Source of the DNA: Gammaproteobacteria bacterium UBA7803
GTDB lineage: Bacteria > Pseudomonadota > Gammaproteobacteria > Pseudomonadales > Azotimanducaceae
Assembly: GCA_002480525.1 (NCBI GenBank)
Contig: DLCH01000009.1
Location: 109,845 to 173,844, forward strand
Direction of reading: 5' to 3'
DNA: 64,000 bases
Part shown: piece by piece, positions 18,937 to 28,141 of the stretch
Layout of the letters: the number at the start of each line of letters is the position of its first letter
Numbering within the stretch: position 1 is the stretch's first letter
Program-made: the position numbers and the translations under genes
Notes under the pieces: model-generated
The model's database searches: none
What the model saw: the letters and a program-made list of their open reading frames with translations, nothing else
What the model was told of the DNA's origin: nothing

Positions 18937-20725
18937 GCAGGAACAGCGCGTCCAGGTCCGCCATGGACCGGACCAGGTAGGTCGGCCGGCCGTGGTTGCA
19001 CTGGCCGGCGTTGTCGGTGCGCTCCATGTCCCGCAGCAGCGCGTTCATCTCGGTCAGCGTCAGCGCCCGGTTGGCGCGCACCGAGCCGTGGCAGGCCATA
19101 GTCGCGAGCAGCCGCTCCTGCATCTCGGCCAGCCGGTCGCTGCCGCCGAGCGCCTGACAGTCGGCGAGCACGTCCCGGGCCAGCAGCTCGACGTCGCCGC
19201 GGGCCAGCAGGGCCGGCACCTCGCGGACGGTGACCGAGGCGATGCCGCTGCGGTCCAGCACCAGGCCGAACCCGGCCAGCGGCTCCGCCACCTGCTCGAC
19301 CAGATCCGCTTCCGCCTCGGAGACGTCGAGCACCAGGGGCACCAGCAGGCGCTGCCGCGGCACGCCGGCGTCGGCGCGCTGCTGCTTGAGGCGTTCGTAG
19401 GTGACCCGCTCGTGGGCGGCGTGCATGTCGACGACCACAAGCCCGTCGGCGTTCTGCGCCAGGATGTAGACGCCGTGAAGCTGCCCCAGGGCATAGCCGA
19501 GGGGCGGCAGCTCACCGGCCGGCGCCGCCGCGCCGGGCACGGCCCCGGTGCCGGCCTCCGGCCCCGCCTCCCGGGCCGCCAGCGCTTCGACGAAGCTGCC
19601 GGGCGTATGCCGTTCTGCCTCCGCGGCCCAGGTCAGCCTGCCCTGGCTGGGCGCGCCGCCGGGCTGCGACGAGCCGGCCGGCGGCCGGGCCAGGCCGGGC
19701 TCGCTCACCACCGGCGGAGCGGCGGTGTCCGGCCGCACCTCCCGCAGGGCGCGGTTCAGGCTGCCGAAAATGAAGTCGTGGACCGCGCGGGCGTCGCGGA
19801 AGCGCACCTCGTGCTTGGTCGGATGCACGTTCACGTCCACCCCGCCGGGCGGCAGGTCGAGATACAGCACGAACACCGGGTGGCGGCCGTGGAACAGCAC
19901 GTCCCGGTAGGCCTGGCGGATCGCGTGGGCCACCAGCTTGTCCCGCACCACCCGGCCGTTGACGAAGAAGTACTGCTGGTCCGCCTGGCTGCGGCTGTGG
20001 GTCGGCAGACCGACCCAGCCGTGCAGGCGCATCTCGCCGCGCCGCTCGTCCACCGCCACGGACCGGCTGACGAACTCGGCGGACAGCACCCGGCCGAGCC
20101 GTTCCTCCGGCCGCCCGGGCGCCAGGCTCAGGGCGCCGCGGCCGCCGCCCTGAACGAGCTCGAAGCCGACGTCGAAGTGGCCGAGCGCCACCCGCCGGAC
20201 CACCTGATCGATGTGGCCCTGCTCGGTGCGCTCGGTCTTCAGGAATTTGCGCCGCACCGGCGTGTTGAAGAACAGATCGGCCACTTCCACCGTGGTGCCG
20301 GGCGGGTGGGCGGCGGGGCCGAAGCCACGCTCGGCACCCCCTTCCACTTCGATGGCGTGAGCCATGTCCGCGTCCGGCGGGCGGGAGGTGATCCGCACCC
20401 GCGCCACCGACGCCATGCTGGCCAGAGCTTCGCCCCGGAACCCGAGGCTGGCGACGCCGAGCAGATCGTCGGCGGTGGTGATCTTGCTGGTGGCATGGGG
20501 CGCGAGGGCCAGACGCAGGTCGTCGGGATGGATGCCGCCGCCGTCGTCGCGCACCACCACGCGCTTCACGCCGCCCTGCTCCGTGGTGATGCGGACGTGC
20601 CGGGCGCCCGCGTCGAGGCTGTTCTCGACCAGCTCCTTGACCAGGGACGCAGGGCGCTCGACCACCTCGCCGGCGGCGATCTGGTTCGCCACCAGACTGC
20701 CGAGTTCGTGAATGCGCCCGGCCAT
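18926..20725 (-). CDS. mutL: DNA mismatch repair protein MutL (endonuclease type)
   Basis: The 599-residue protein has an N-terminal GHL ATPase (IAAGEVVERPASLVKELVENSLDAGA; DDGGGI; LGFRGEALASMASV) and a C-terminal dimerization domain. The latter contains DMHAAHERVTYE (residues ~433-444), fitting the DQHA(x)2E(x)4E nuclease motif, and GQCNHGRPT near the end. This is the MutL class with its own nicking activity, found in bacteria without MutH; E. coli MutL lacks it. The linker (~340-400) is Ala/Pro/Gly-rich. Its ATG overlaps the amiC stop by one base (TGATG). Confidence 0.96.
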   Translation of the reverse strand: MAGRIHELGSLVANQIAAGEVVERPASLVKELVENSLDAGARHVRITTEQGGVKRVVVRDDGGGIHPDDLRLALAPHATSKITTADDLLGVASLGFRGEALASMASVARVRITSRPPDADMAHAIEVEGGAERGFGPAAHPPGTTVEVADLFFNTPVRRKFLKTERTEQGHIDQVVRRVALGHFDVGFELVQGGGRGALSLAPGRPEERLGRVLSAEFVSRSVAVDERRGEMRLHGWVGLPTHSRSQADQQYFFVNGRVVRDKLVAHAIRQAYRDVLFHGRHPVFVLYLDLPPGGVDVNVHPTKHEVRFRDARAVHDFIFGSLNRALREVRPDTAAPPVVSEPGLARPPAGSSQPGGAPSQGRLTWAAEAERHTPGSFVEALAAREAGPEAGTGAVPGAAAPAGELPPLGYALGQLHGVYILAQNADGLVVVDMHAAHERVTYERLKQQRADAGVPRQRLLVPLVLDVSEAEADLVEQVAEPLAGFGLVLDRSGIASVTVREVPALLARGDVELLARDVLADCQALGGSDRLAEMQERLLATMACHGSVRANRALTLTEMNALLRDMERTDNAGQCNHGRPTYLVRSMADLDALFLRGQ

Positions 20726-22050
20726 CAGCCCGCCGGAATGACCAGGGTCTGGCCGACCCGGATGACGTCACCGGACAGGCCGTTGGCTTCCCGCAGCCGG
20801 CGGGTGCTGAGTCCGAACCGGGCGGCGATCTCCGAGAGCGTGTCGCCGGTCTCGATGGTGTACTTGCGGTCGCCCTGCTCACGCTGCCAGGCCAGCAGGG
20901 TGCCCGGCGGCGCGTAGCTCTGCATGTAGTTGCGGATGCCGCTGGCCAGCGCCGTGGCGAGCCGCTCCTGATAGTCGGCGGTGTCCAGCCGGCGCGCCTC
21001 GGCCGGGTTCGAGATGTAGCCGGTCTCCACCAGGATGGAAGGCACGTCCGGCGCCTTGAGCACCACGAAGCCGGCCTGCTCCACCCGCCGCTTGTGCAGC
21101 TTGGCGACGGTGCCGAGCTGGCCGAGCACCCGGGCGCCGGCCTCGAAGCTCGCCGAGCGGTTGGCGTCCATGGACAGGTCGAGCAGCACCGAGGCGAGCA
21201 CGTCGTCCTTGTCGCCCAGGGACACGTCGCCGACCCCGCCGATGAGGTCGGAACGGTTCTCCTTCTCGGCTAGCCAGCGGGCGGCTTCGCTGGTCGCGCC
21301 GCGGTCGGACAGGGTGTAGACGGACGCGCCGGACACGCTGGGCATTTTGAAGGCGTCGGCGTGCACGGACACGAACAGGTCGGCCCGCTGATCCCGGGCG
21401 AAGGCGACGCGGTCGCGCAGCGCCACGTAGTAGTCGCCGTCGCGCACCAGCACCGCCCGGAAGCCGGGCATGGCGTCCACCTTCCGCGCCAGGCGGCGGG
21501 CGATGCTCAGCACCACGTCCTTCTCCTGGATGCGGGCCGGGCCGATGGCGCCCGGATCCTCGCCGCCGTGGCCAGGATCGATGGCGACGATCACGTCCCG
21601 CCGGTGGTCCGACAGCGGCACCGCCGGGGTACGCCGGCCCGGCCCGGTGCCGTACAGGTCGACCACCAGCCGGTGCCCGTAGGGCGGCACCGGATCGAGC
21701 CGGAAGCTCTCGGGCTTGACCTTGCCGGTCACGTCCAGCACCACCCGGTATTCGGCGCCCCGGGGCGCCGTCCGCACCGCGGTGACCCGGGCGCCGTCGC
21801 CCCGCGCGAGGCCCGCGCCGAGGTCCCGCGCCGCCTCGGCGTGCTTCAGGTCGATGACCACGCGATGGGGATTCTCGAGGGTGAACAGCTCGAAATCGAC
21901 GGGGCCGGAGGTGTCGAACACCACCCGGGTGTAGTCCGGGGCCTCGTGCATGCGGACGCCTTCGATGCGCGTCGCCGCCGATGCCTGGGCCGCCGCCAGC
22001 AGCAGCACCAGCGCGATCAGCCAGCCGGCGCCGGACGCCAGCCCGCCCAC
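20725..22050 (-). CDS. amiC: N-acetylmuramoyl-L-alanine amidase (AmiC/AmiB type) with AMIN and LysM domains
   Basis: The 441-residue periplasmic enzyme cleaves the peptide from muramic acid during daughter-cell separation. Order: signal peptide (WLIALVLLLAAAQASA), AMIN domain (~30-140), Amidase_3 domain with zinc residues in AIDPGHGGEDPGA, SVHADAF and VETGYIS, and a C-terminal LysM repeat (YTIETGDTLSEIAARFGLS). The GTG at 22050, four bases after the tsaE stop, is chosen because it directly precedes the signal peptide. Whether it is AmiB or AmiC by name cannot be settled here. Confidence 0.92.
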   Translation of the reverse strand: MGGLASGAGWLIALVLLLAAAQASAATRIEGVRMHEAPDYTRVVFDTSGPVDFELFTLENPHRVVIDLKHAEAARDLGAGLARGDGARVTAVRTAPRGAEYRVVLDVTGKVKPESFRLDPVPPYGHRLVVDLYGTGPGRRTPAVPLSDHRRDVIVAIDPGHGGEDPGAIGPARIQEKDVVLSIARRLARKVDAMPGFRAVLVRDGDYYVALRDRVAFARDQRADLFVSVHADAFKMPSVSGASVYTLSDRGATSEAARWLAEKENRSDLIGGVGDVSLGDKDDVLASVLLDLSMDANRSASFEAGARVLGQLGTVAKLHKRRVEQAGFVVLKAPDVPSILVETGYISNPAEARRLDTADYQERLATALASGIRNYMQSYAPPGTLLAWQREQGDRKYTIETGDTLSEIAARFGLSTRRLREANGLSGDVIRVGQTLVIPAG

Positions 22051-22054
22051 CGGC

Positions 22055-22486
22055 CTAGCTTGGAAATTCGATGTCAAGGCGTCGGCCCTCACCTTCCACG
22101 TGCAGGCGCACTTCCATGTCCGCGGCCGGCAGGCGGTCCTCCACCCGTTCCGGCCACTCGACCAGCTTGATCGCCGGGCTGTCCAGCAGCTCGTCGATGC
22201 CGATGAATTCCAGCTCCTGACTGTCCGCGATCCGGTAGAAATCAAAATGATACACCAGATAGCTAGGAAGATCGTAAGGTTCCAGCAGGGTGTAGGTCGG
22301 GCTCTTCACCGAGCCCGTGTGGCCCAGGCCGCGCAGCAGGCCCCGGACCAGGGTGGTCTTGCCCGCGCCGAGATCGCCGCGCAGGAACACCAGCATGCCG
22401 GGGCGCAGCCGCCGGGCCAGCGCCTCGCCGCAGGCCAGGGTCGCCGCCTCGTCCGCCAGGTACCGTGATTCCCGCGTCGCGGTCAT
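22055..22486 (-). CDS. tsaE: tRNA threonylcarbamoyladenosine biosynthesis ATPase TsaE
   Basis: The 143-residue P-loop ATPase carries GDLGAGKTTLVRGLLRGLG, the switch segment SVKSPTYTLLEPY and the HFDFYRI motif. It partners TsaB/TsaD in making the t6A modification at position 37 of ANN-decoding tRNAs. It is flanked by nnr (ATGA overlap) and amiC as in most Gammaproteobacteria. Confidence 0.96.
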   Translation of the reverse strand: MTATRESRYLADEAATLACGEALARRLRPGMLVFLRGDLGAGKTTLVRGLLRGLGHTGSVKSPTYTLLEPYDLPSYLVYHFDFYRIADSQELEFIGIDELLDSPAIKLVEWPERVEDRLPAADMEVRLHVEGEGRRLDIEFPS

Positions 22487-24006
22487 GCCCAGCCGCGCTC
22501 CTCCCGGGCGAGGATCTCCACCAGCGCGTCGGTCAGATCCGAGGCGAGCAGGCTGCGCTGTCCCAGCCTCGCCGCCGCCGCGTCACCGGCGGCGCCGTGC
22601 AGGCAGGTGCCCGCCAGCGCCGCGCGCTGCGGGTCGAGCCCCTGCCCCAGCAGACCGCCGAGCACGCCGCTCAGCACGTCGCCCATGCCCGCGGACGCCA
22701 TGCCCGGGTTGCCTTCGGCGCACACGCCCAGCAGCACCGGCTCGGCATCCCGCCAGGCGCCGATCAGCGTGCCCGCGCCCTTGAGCACCGCCACCCCCCG
22801 GACCCGCTGCGCCAGGGCCCGGACCGCGCCGGGCCGGTCCTGCTGGACCGCCGCGACCTCCCAGCCCAGCAGCCGGGCCGCTTCCGCGACGTGGGGCGTG
22901 ACGATCAGCGGACCGGTCGCCTCGAGCCCGTGGGCGGCGAACAGGTTGAGACCGTCGGCGTCGAGCACGGTCGGCACGGAGCGGGCCAGGGATGCCTCGA
23001 GCAGCGCCCGTCCCCAGTCGTCGCCGCCGAGGCCGGGGCCCACGACCAGCACCCGGGCCTTGTCGAGCACGGCCCGGCAGGCGCCGGAGTCGTCGCCGTC
23101 CACCACCATCACCTCGGGGCGGCGGGCCAGGATGGCCGGGCGATGCCCGGGCCGGGTGACCACGCTGACCATGCCGGCGCCGGCGCGCAGCGCCGCCTCG
23201 GCCGCCATCAGCGGCGCCCCGCCCATGGCATGATCGCCGCCCACCACCACCACGTGGCCGAGGGCGTGCTTGTAGGCGTTGGCGTCCCGCGGGCCGAGCC
23301 GGCAGTCCGCCGGCAGGGTGCCGTAGCGCAGCCAGGGACAGCCGCGCACGCGGCGGTAGACGCCGGCCGGCACGCCGAGGTCGTCGAACACCACCCGGCC
23401 CGCCAGGGACGCGCCGGGGCCGGTGTACAGACCGAGCTTGCGGCCGATGAAGGTGACGGTGACCGCCGCCTTCACCGCGTCCCGGGTGGCCGCCCCGGTA
23501 TCCGCGTCCACGCCGGTGGGCAGGTCGATGGCCAGCACCGGCCGGCCGCTGGCATTGATGCACCGGACCATCTCGTCGAAGGGCGCCTTCAGCTCGCCGC
23601 GGATGCCGGTGCCGAGCAGGGCGTCGACGACCACGTCGCCGTCCACCGCCGGCGGCGGCCCGGCCATCGGCACCACGCCCCGCGCCGCGGCGAAGTCCCG
23701 GGCGAGGCCGGCGTCGCCCGCGAGCGCGCCCGGGTCGCCGAGCTGCCAGAGGGTCACCTCGAGTCCGATCTCCCGGGCCAGTCCCGCCACCAGGTAGCCG
23801 TCGCCGGCGTTGTTGCCTCTGCCGCAGCAGACCGTCAGCCGGCGCACACCGGGCCAGCGGTCCAGCAGCACCCGGAACGCCGCGCGCCCGGCCCGCTGCA
23901 TCAGCTCGAAACCGGGCGTGCCGAACTCGTCGATGGCGGCACGGTCCAGCGCCCGGCAGTCTGCTGCGCCGTAGAGTTCGGGAGCGGTGGGCTCGGGGGT
24001 TGCCAT
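22483..24006 (-). CDS. nnr: Bifunctional NAD(P)H-hydrate epimerase / ADP-dependent dehydratase
   Basis: The 507-residue fusion repairs hydrated NAD(P)H. The N-terminal YjeF_N epimerase (~1-215) has CCGRGNNAGDGYLVARL-like CGRGNNAGDGYLVAG and DLPTGVDADTG. The C-terminal dehydratase (~230-507) has VVGGDHAMGGAPLMAAEAALRAGAG and the nucleotide motif AGMGDVLSGVLGGL. The ATG at 24006 is the first good start; the frame extends far upstream only as antisense to queG. It begins the long leftward operon nnr-tsaE-amiC-mutL-miaA and is divergent from queG. Confidence 0.95.
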   Translation of the reverse strand: MATPEPTAPELYGAADCRALDRAAIDEFGTPGFELMQRAGRAAFRVLLDRWPGVRRLTVCCGRGNNAGDGYLVAGLAREIGLEVTLWQLGDPGALAGDAGLARDFAAARGVVPMAGPPPAVDGDVVVDALLGTGIRGELKAPFDEMVRCINASGRPVLAIDLPTGVDADTGAATRDAVKAAVTVTFIGRKLGLYTGPGASLAGRVVFDDLGVPAGVYRRVRGCPWLRYGTLPADCRLGPRDANAYKHALGHVVVVGGDHAMGGAPLMAAEAALRAGAGMVSVVTRPGHRPAILARRPEVMVVDGDDSGACRAVLDKARVLVVGPGLGGDDWGRALLEASLARSVPTVLDADGLNLFAAHGLEATGPLIVTPHVAEAARLLGWEVAAVQQDRPGAVRALAQRVRGVAVLKGAGTLIGAWRDAEPVLLGVCAEGNPGMASAGMGDVLSGVLGGLLGQGLDPQRAALAGTCLHGAAGDAAAARLGQRSLLASDLTDALVEILAREERGWA

Positions 24007-24012
24007 GGCCCG

Positions 24013-24018
24013 TATACT
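24013..24018 (+). promoter_or_regulatory. Candidate -10 box for queG
   Basis: TATACT (5/6) sits just upstream of queG and predicts a start near 24025. That would leave a short leader before the TTG at 24052 and argues against the earlier TTG at 24037. No -35 match at the right spacing. Confidence 0.4.
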
Positions 24019-24051
24019 GGCACCGAGCGATGGCACTTGGAACGGTTCCCA

Positions 24052-25107
24052 TTGGATCTCACCGCCCTGGCAGCAGACATCAAGTCCTGGGGCCACGAGC
24101 TCGGCTTCCAGCAGGTCGGCATCACCGACACGGACCTGTCCGCCTACCGGGACAAGGTGCGCGCCTGGCTGGAGCGCGGCCGCCACGGCACCATGGGCTA
24201 CATGGCGCGCCATCTCGACGAGCGCCTCGATCCGGCGGCCCTGGAGCCCGGCACCTGCCGCGTCATCAGCGCCCGCCTGGACTACCTGCCCGACGGCGCC
24301 GAGCCGCTGCGCATACTCGAGGATCCGCGGCGCGGCTACGTGTCCCGCTACGCCACCGGCCGTGACTATCACAAGGTGGTGCGCCGCCGCCTGGCGCGCC
24401 TGGCGCGCCGCATCGACGAGGCCGCCCGCACCCACGGCGGCCACCGGGCGTTCACCGATTCGGCGCCGGTGCTGGAGAAGGCCCTGGCCGAGAAGGCCGG
24501 CCTCGGCTGGATCGGCAAGCACACCCTGGTGCTCAACCGCCACGCCGGCTCCTGGTTCTTCCTCGGCGAGGTCTACACCACCCTGCCCCTGCCCGTGGAC
24601 GAGCCCGCCACCGAGGACCTGTGCGGAAGCTGCCGGGCCTGCATGACCGTCTGCCCCACCGACGCCATCGTCGGCCCGCGGGAACTCGACGCCCGCCGCT
24701 GCATCTCCTATCTGACCATCGAGCACCGGGGCAGCATCCCCGAGGACCTGCGCCCGCTCATGGGCAACCGGGTATTCGGCTGCGACGACTGCCAGCTGTT
24801 CTGTCCCTGGAACCGCTACGCCTCGATCAGCAGGGAGGGCGACTTCACGCCCCGCCACGACCTCGACCAGGCCGAGCTGCTGACCCTGTTCGAGTGGTCC
24901 GAGGCGGAGTTCCTGACGTACACCGAAGGCTCGGCGATCCGCCGGGCGAGCTACCAGCAGTGGCAGCGCAACCTGGCCGTGGCGCTGGGCAACGGCCCGC
25001 CGGACGCGGCGGTGATCGACGCCCTGCGCCGGCGCCGGCAGGACGCCTCGCCGCTGCTGCGCGAGCACGTCGACTGGGCCCTGGAGCGGCTCGGCGCAGC
25101 CGGCTGA
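24052..25107 (+). CDS. queG: Epoxyqueuosine reductase QueG
   Basis: This enzyme performs the last step of tRNA queuosine synthesis, a cobalamin and [4Fe-4S]-dependent reduction of epoxyqueuosine. Seen: N-terminal LAADIKSWGHELGFQQVGITDTDLS, GWIGKHTLVLNRHAGSWFFLGE, and two iron-sulfur motifs, CGSCRACMTVCPTDA and CDDCQLFCPWNRY. No ATG exists near the start. TTG 24052 (351 residues) fits the GGAACGG run and the -10 box; TTG 24037 adds five residues. Divergent from nnr, with only 45 bases between them. Confidence 0.94.
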   Translation: MDLTALAADIKSWGHELGFQQVGITDTDLSAYRDKVRAWLERGRHGTMGYMARHLDERLDPAALEPGTCRVISARLDYLPDGAEPLRILEDPRRGYVSRYATGRDYHKVVRRRLARLARRIDEAARTHGGHRAFTDSAPVLEKALAEKAGLGWIGKHTLVLNRHAGSWFFLGEVYTTLPLPVDEPATEDLCGSCRACMTVCPTDAIVGPRELDARRCISYLTIEHRGSIPEDLRPLMGNRVFGCDDCQLFCPWNRYASISREGDFTPRHDLDQAELLTLFEWSEAEFLTYTEGSAIRRASYQQWQRNLAVALGNGPPDAAVIDALRRRRQDASPLLREHVDWALERLGAAG

Positions 25108-25123
25108 GCGCGGCCGACGATGG

Positions 25124-25675
25124 TCAGCCGCGCACGAACGCCACGAAGCCGGCCATGAACTCCCGGAGCTGCTCCCGGGTCCTGGCATCGGTCAGGCGGC
25201 CCTGGTCGTCGAGCAGTTCGTGGACCCCGGACACCATCAGCCTGCCCTGGTACCAGGGGCGCATGCGCAGGGTCCGCACCACGCCGAGCCAGGCGTCCTG
25301 GGCCAGGATGGTGCCGAGCCGGCCGGGGGTGGCGCCGAGCATGGCGACCGGACGGTCGCGCAGCACCCGGGCCTGATCCTCCGGCGGCCGGGAGCACCAG
25401 TCGACGGCGTTCTTCAGCACGCCGGGCATGGAGCCGTTGTACTCCGGCGTGGCGATGACCACGCCGTCGGCGGCGGCGATCCGGTCCTTGAGCGCGGCGA
25501 CCGCCGGCGGGATGCCTTCCGCCGCCTCCAGGTCGCCGTCGTAGAGGGGAATTCCATCGAGCCCGGCGACCTCGAGCCGCGCGCCCTCGGGCATCAGCTC
25601 GCCGGCCGATTCCAGCAGCGCCCGGTTGGTGGAGCCACGGCGCAGACTGCCGGGAATGCCGAGTATCGTGATCAT
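25124..25675 (-). CDS. NADPH-dependent FMN reductase family flavoprotein
   Basis: This is a 183-residue flavodoxin-like protein. [21 protein letters not shown] binds the FMN phosphate and [23 protein letters not shown] is the family signature shared with ChrR/NQR-type quinone or chromate reductases. It would transfer electrons from NAD(P)H to quinones or other acceptors as a protective oxidoreductase; the physiological substrate is unknown. The ATG at 25675 overlaps the orn stop (ATGA), so it is translated with orn. Convergent with queG. Confidence 0.88.
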   Translation of the reverse strand: MITILGIPGSLRRGSTNRALLESAGELMPEGARLEVAGLDGIPLYDGDLEAAEGIPPAVAALKDRIAAADGVVIATPEYNGSMPGVLKNAVDWCSRPPEDQARVLRDRPVAMLGATPGRLGTILAQDAWLGVVRTLRMRPWYQGRLMVSGVHELLDDQGRLTDARTREQLREFMAGFVAFVRG

Positions 25676-26259
25676 GCGTCGTCCCCGTCCCCGGTCATGT
25701 CGTCCCCCGCCCCCTCGGGCCGCTGCCAGCGCAGGAAGTGCTCCCGGTAGTAACGCAGCTCGTCGATGGACTCGCGGATGTCCGCCAGCGCGGTGTGCTC
25801 GTTCTTCTTCACGAAGCCGGCCATGAGGTCCGGCCGCCAGCGCCGCACCAGCTCCTTGATGCTGCTGACGTCCACCATGCGGTAGTGGAGGTAGTCCTCC
25901 AGAGTCGGCATGTAGCGCGCCAGGAAGCGGCGGTCCTGCCAGATGGTGTTGCCGCACAGCGGCGAGCGCTTCTTCTCGACGTGCTGCTCGAGAAACGCCA
26001 GCGTGGCCGCCTCGGCCTCCCGCTCCGACACGCCTTCCCCGCGCACCCGGTCGAGCAGGCCGGACGCGGCATGGTGCCGCTGATTCCAGTCGTCCATGGC
26101 GGCCAGCAGGGTTTCGCTCTGACGCACCGCCAGCACCGGGCCTTCGGCGACCACGTTGAGGTCGCCGTCGGTCACGATGGTGGCGATCTCGATGATCCGC
26201 TCCTTCTCCGGGTCGAGCCCGGTCATTTCCATGTCCATCCACACCAGGTGGGCTGTCAC
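25672..26259 (-). CDS. orn: Oligoribonuclease
   Basis: The 195-residue DEDDh 3'-5' exonuclease has [10 protein letters not shown] (Exo I), [16 protein letters not shown] (Exo II) and [20 protein letters not shown] (Exo III). It degrades 2-5 nt RNAs and, in pseudomonads, the pGpG left from c-di-GMP breakdown, which is relevant to the fimW/fimX genes nearby. The GTG at 26259 follows GGAGG with a four-base gap. An acidic tail ([13 protein letters not shown]) is unusual for the family. Confidence 0.96.
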   Translation of the reverse strand: MTAHLVWMDMEMTGLDPEKERIIEIATIVTDGDLNVVAEGPVLAVRQSETLLAAMDDWNQRHHAASGLLDRVRGEGVSEREAEAATLAFLEQHVEKKRSPLCGNTIWQDRRFLARYMPTLEDYLHYRMVDVSSIKELVRRWRPDLMAGFVKKNEHTALADIRESIDELRYYREHFLRWQRPEGAGDDMTGDGDDA

Positions 26260-26416
26260 GCTGCCTCCGTCGTCCAGAGTCTCGGGTCGCGGTCCGCGCC
26301 GCGCGGTCCCGCGCCATTATCCCCGGCGCGCACGCGGCGGCCAGCGGGATCCGGCACGATACGCGAGACCCGCCGGGTCCGCTAACATACCCTGCCCCGC
26401 CAATCTGGAGACCGGT

Positions 26417-27298
26417 TTGAGCCGATTCCCCCCGCCGCTCGTCGAAGCCGAGACGCTGGCCGCCCTGCTCGCGGAGCAGCCTGCCGCGCCGGCCGGCCCG
26501 CTGCGCCTGATTCACGTCGCCGAGGCGGCGGCCTTCGAGCAGGCCCACCTGCCCGGCGCCCTGCTGGTAGAGCCCCGCGCCCTGCTGGACGGCCGCCCGC
26601 CCGCGGCGGGGCGGCTGCCCGATGCCGGCCGCCTGAACGCGCTGTTCGGCAGTCTCGGCCATACGCCGGACTGCTACTACGTGGTCTACGACGACGAGGG
26701 CGGCGGCTGGGCCGGCCGGTTCGTCTGGACCCTGGACGTGATCGGCCATCACCGCTGGAGCTACCTGAACGGCGGCCTGATCGCCTGGCACGAGGCGGGC
26801 CTGCCCCTGGAGGCCGGGCCCGCCGCGGCGCCGCCGGCGAGCCAGGTGGCCGTTGCCATCGCGCCGGACGCGCCCGTGGCCGAGGTCGACGACGTGCTGG
26901 CCGCCATCGACGATCCCGGCCGGATCATCTGGGACGTCCGCTCGGCGGAGGAGTACCGGGGCGAGCGCTCGGGCTCCCGGCGCGCCGGCCACGTGCCGAC
27001 CGCCCGGCATCTCGACTGGATGCGCCTGAAGGACCCGACCCGCGGACTGCGCCTGACCGAGGGCCTGCCCGAGCTGCTGGCCGCCCACGGCATCGACGGC
27101 CGGCTGCCGGTGATCACCCACTGCCAGAGCCACCACCGGTCCGGCCTGTCCTACCTGGTGGGTCGGCTGCTGGGGTTCCGCGACATCCGCGCGTTCCACG
27201 GCTCCTGGGGCGAGTGGGGCAACCGGGACGACACGCCGGTGGTCACCGGCGACGCGCCGGGCGAACCCGCCGACGGCCGCACCGGCCGGGCACCGTGA
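26417..27298 (+). CDS. rhdA: Thiosulfate:cyanide sulfurtransferase, RhdA type (rhodanese)
   Basis: The 293-residue two-domain rhodanese has a catalytic loop CQSHHRSG (Cys236) that matches the unusual CQTHHR loop of Azotobacter RhdA rather than the common CRxGx(R/T). The flanking FHGSWGEWGNRDDTPV is also typical of that group. It transfers sulfane sulfur to cyanide or thiols. The TTG at 26417 is chosen for its GGAG seven bases upstream; no ATG or GTG fits. It overlaps psd by GTGA, the same pairing as in Pseudomonas. Confidence 0.9.
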   Translation: MSRFPPPLVEAETLAALLAEQPAAPAGPLRLIHVAEAAAFEQAHLPGALLVEPRALLDGRPPAAGRLPDAGRLNALFGSLGHTPDCYYVVYDDEGGGWAGRFVWTLDVIGHHRWSYLNGGLIAWHEAGLPLEAGPAAAPPASQVAVAIAPDAPVAEVDDVLAAIDDPGRIIWDVRSAEEYRGERSGSRRAGHVPTARHLDWMRLKDPTRGLRLTEGLPELLAAHGIDGRLPVITHCQSHHRSGLSYLVGRLLGFRDIRAFHGSWGEWGNRDDTPVVTGDAPGEPADGRTGRAP

Positions 27299-28134
27299 CC
27301 GGCCCGATGGACGCGCTGTTCGCCCTGCTGCAGCGGCTGCTGCCCCAGCACGGCCTGTCACGCCTGGCCGGCCGGATCGCCCGGGCCCGCACGCCGTGGC
27401 TGCGGCGGCTGCTGATCCGAACCTTCACCCGGGTGTACGGGGTCGATCTGTCCGAGGCCGCTGCCGGACCCGACGGGTACGCCAGCTTCAACGACTTCTT
27501 CACCCGCGCGCTGCGCGACGGCGCGCGGCCGCTCGACCCGGATCCGGACGCGGTGCTGTCGCCGGCGGACGGCACGATCAGCCAGGCCGGCGCCATCGAC
27601 GGCGATCTGCTGCTGCAGGCCAAGGGCACCCGCTACAGCCTGGACGCGCTGGTCGGCCCGCGGGACGCCGCCGACTTCTACGGCGGGCGCTTCGCGACCA
27701 TCTATCTCGCGCCCCGTGACTACCACCGGGTGCACCTGCCGGCGGCGGGCACGCTGACGGCGACCACGGCCATCCCCGGCGCCCTGTTCTCGGTGAACGC
27801 CCGCACCGAGGCCGCGGTGACGGATCTGTTCTGCCGCAACGAACGGCTGGTGTGCCGGTTCGACACCGACCACGGTCCCATGCTGGTGGTGCTGGTGGGG
27901 GCGATGATCGTCGCCAGCATCGAAACGGTCTGGGGCGGCCCGGCGTCGCCCTACCGGCGGGAGGTGCGCGACCACTGGTCGCAGCGGCTCGAGCGGGGCG
28001 CCGAGATCGGCCGGTTCCTGCTCGGCTCGACGGTCATCGTCTGCCTGCCGCCGGGCCGGGGGCGCTGGGAACCCCACGTGGCCACGGGCCAGCGGGTCCG
28101 GGTCGGGCAGCGGCTGGGCACCTTCCTCGACTGA
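27295..28134 (+). CDS. psd: Phosphatidylserine decarboxylase
   Basis: The 279-residue proenzyme converts phosphatidylserine to phosphatidylethanolamine at the inner membrane. Seen: FNDFFTRALRDGARP, SPADGTISQ, the APRDYHRVHLPAAGTL catalytic His region, and the self-cleavage site FLLGSTVIV (between Gly and Ser, forming the pyruvoyl group). The GTG at 27295 overlaps the rhdA stop; an in-frame ATG at 27307 is the alternative start. Confidence 0.96.
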   Translation: MTGPMDALFALLQRLLPQHGLSRLAGRIARARTPWLRRLLIRTFTRVYGVDLSEAAAGPDGYASFNDFFTRALRDGARPLDPDPDAVLSPADGTISQAGAIDGDLLLQAKGTRYSLDALVGPRDAADFYGGRFATIYLAPRDYHRVHLPAAGTLTATTAIPGALFSVNARTEAAVTDLFCRNERLVCRFDTDHGPMLVVLVGAMIVASIETVWGGPASPYRREVRDHWSQRLERGAEIGRFLLGSTVIVCLPPGRGRWEPHVATGQRVRVGQRLGTFLD

Positions 28135-28141
28135 GACCCCG

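Noticed and set aside
24007..25188. N-terminal extension of the nnr frame
   Set aside because: The open frame continues only because it is antisense to queG; homology begins at the ATG at 24006.
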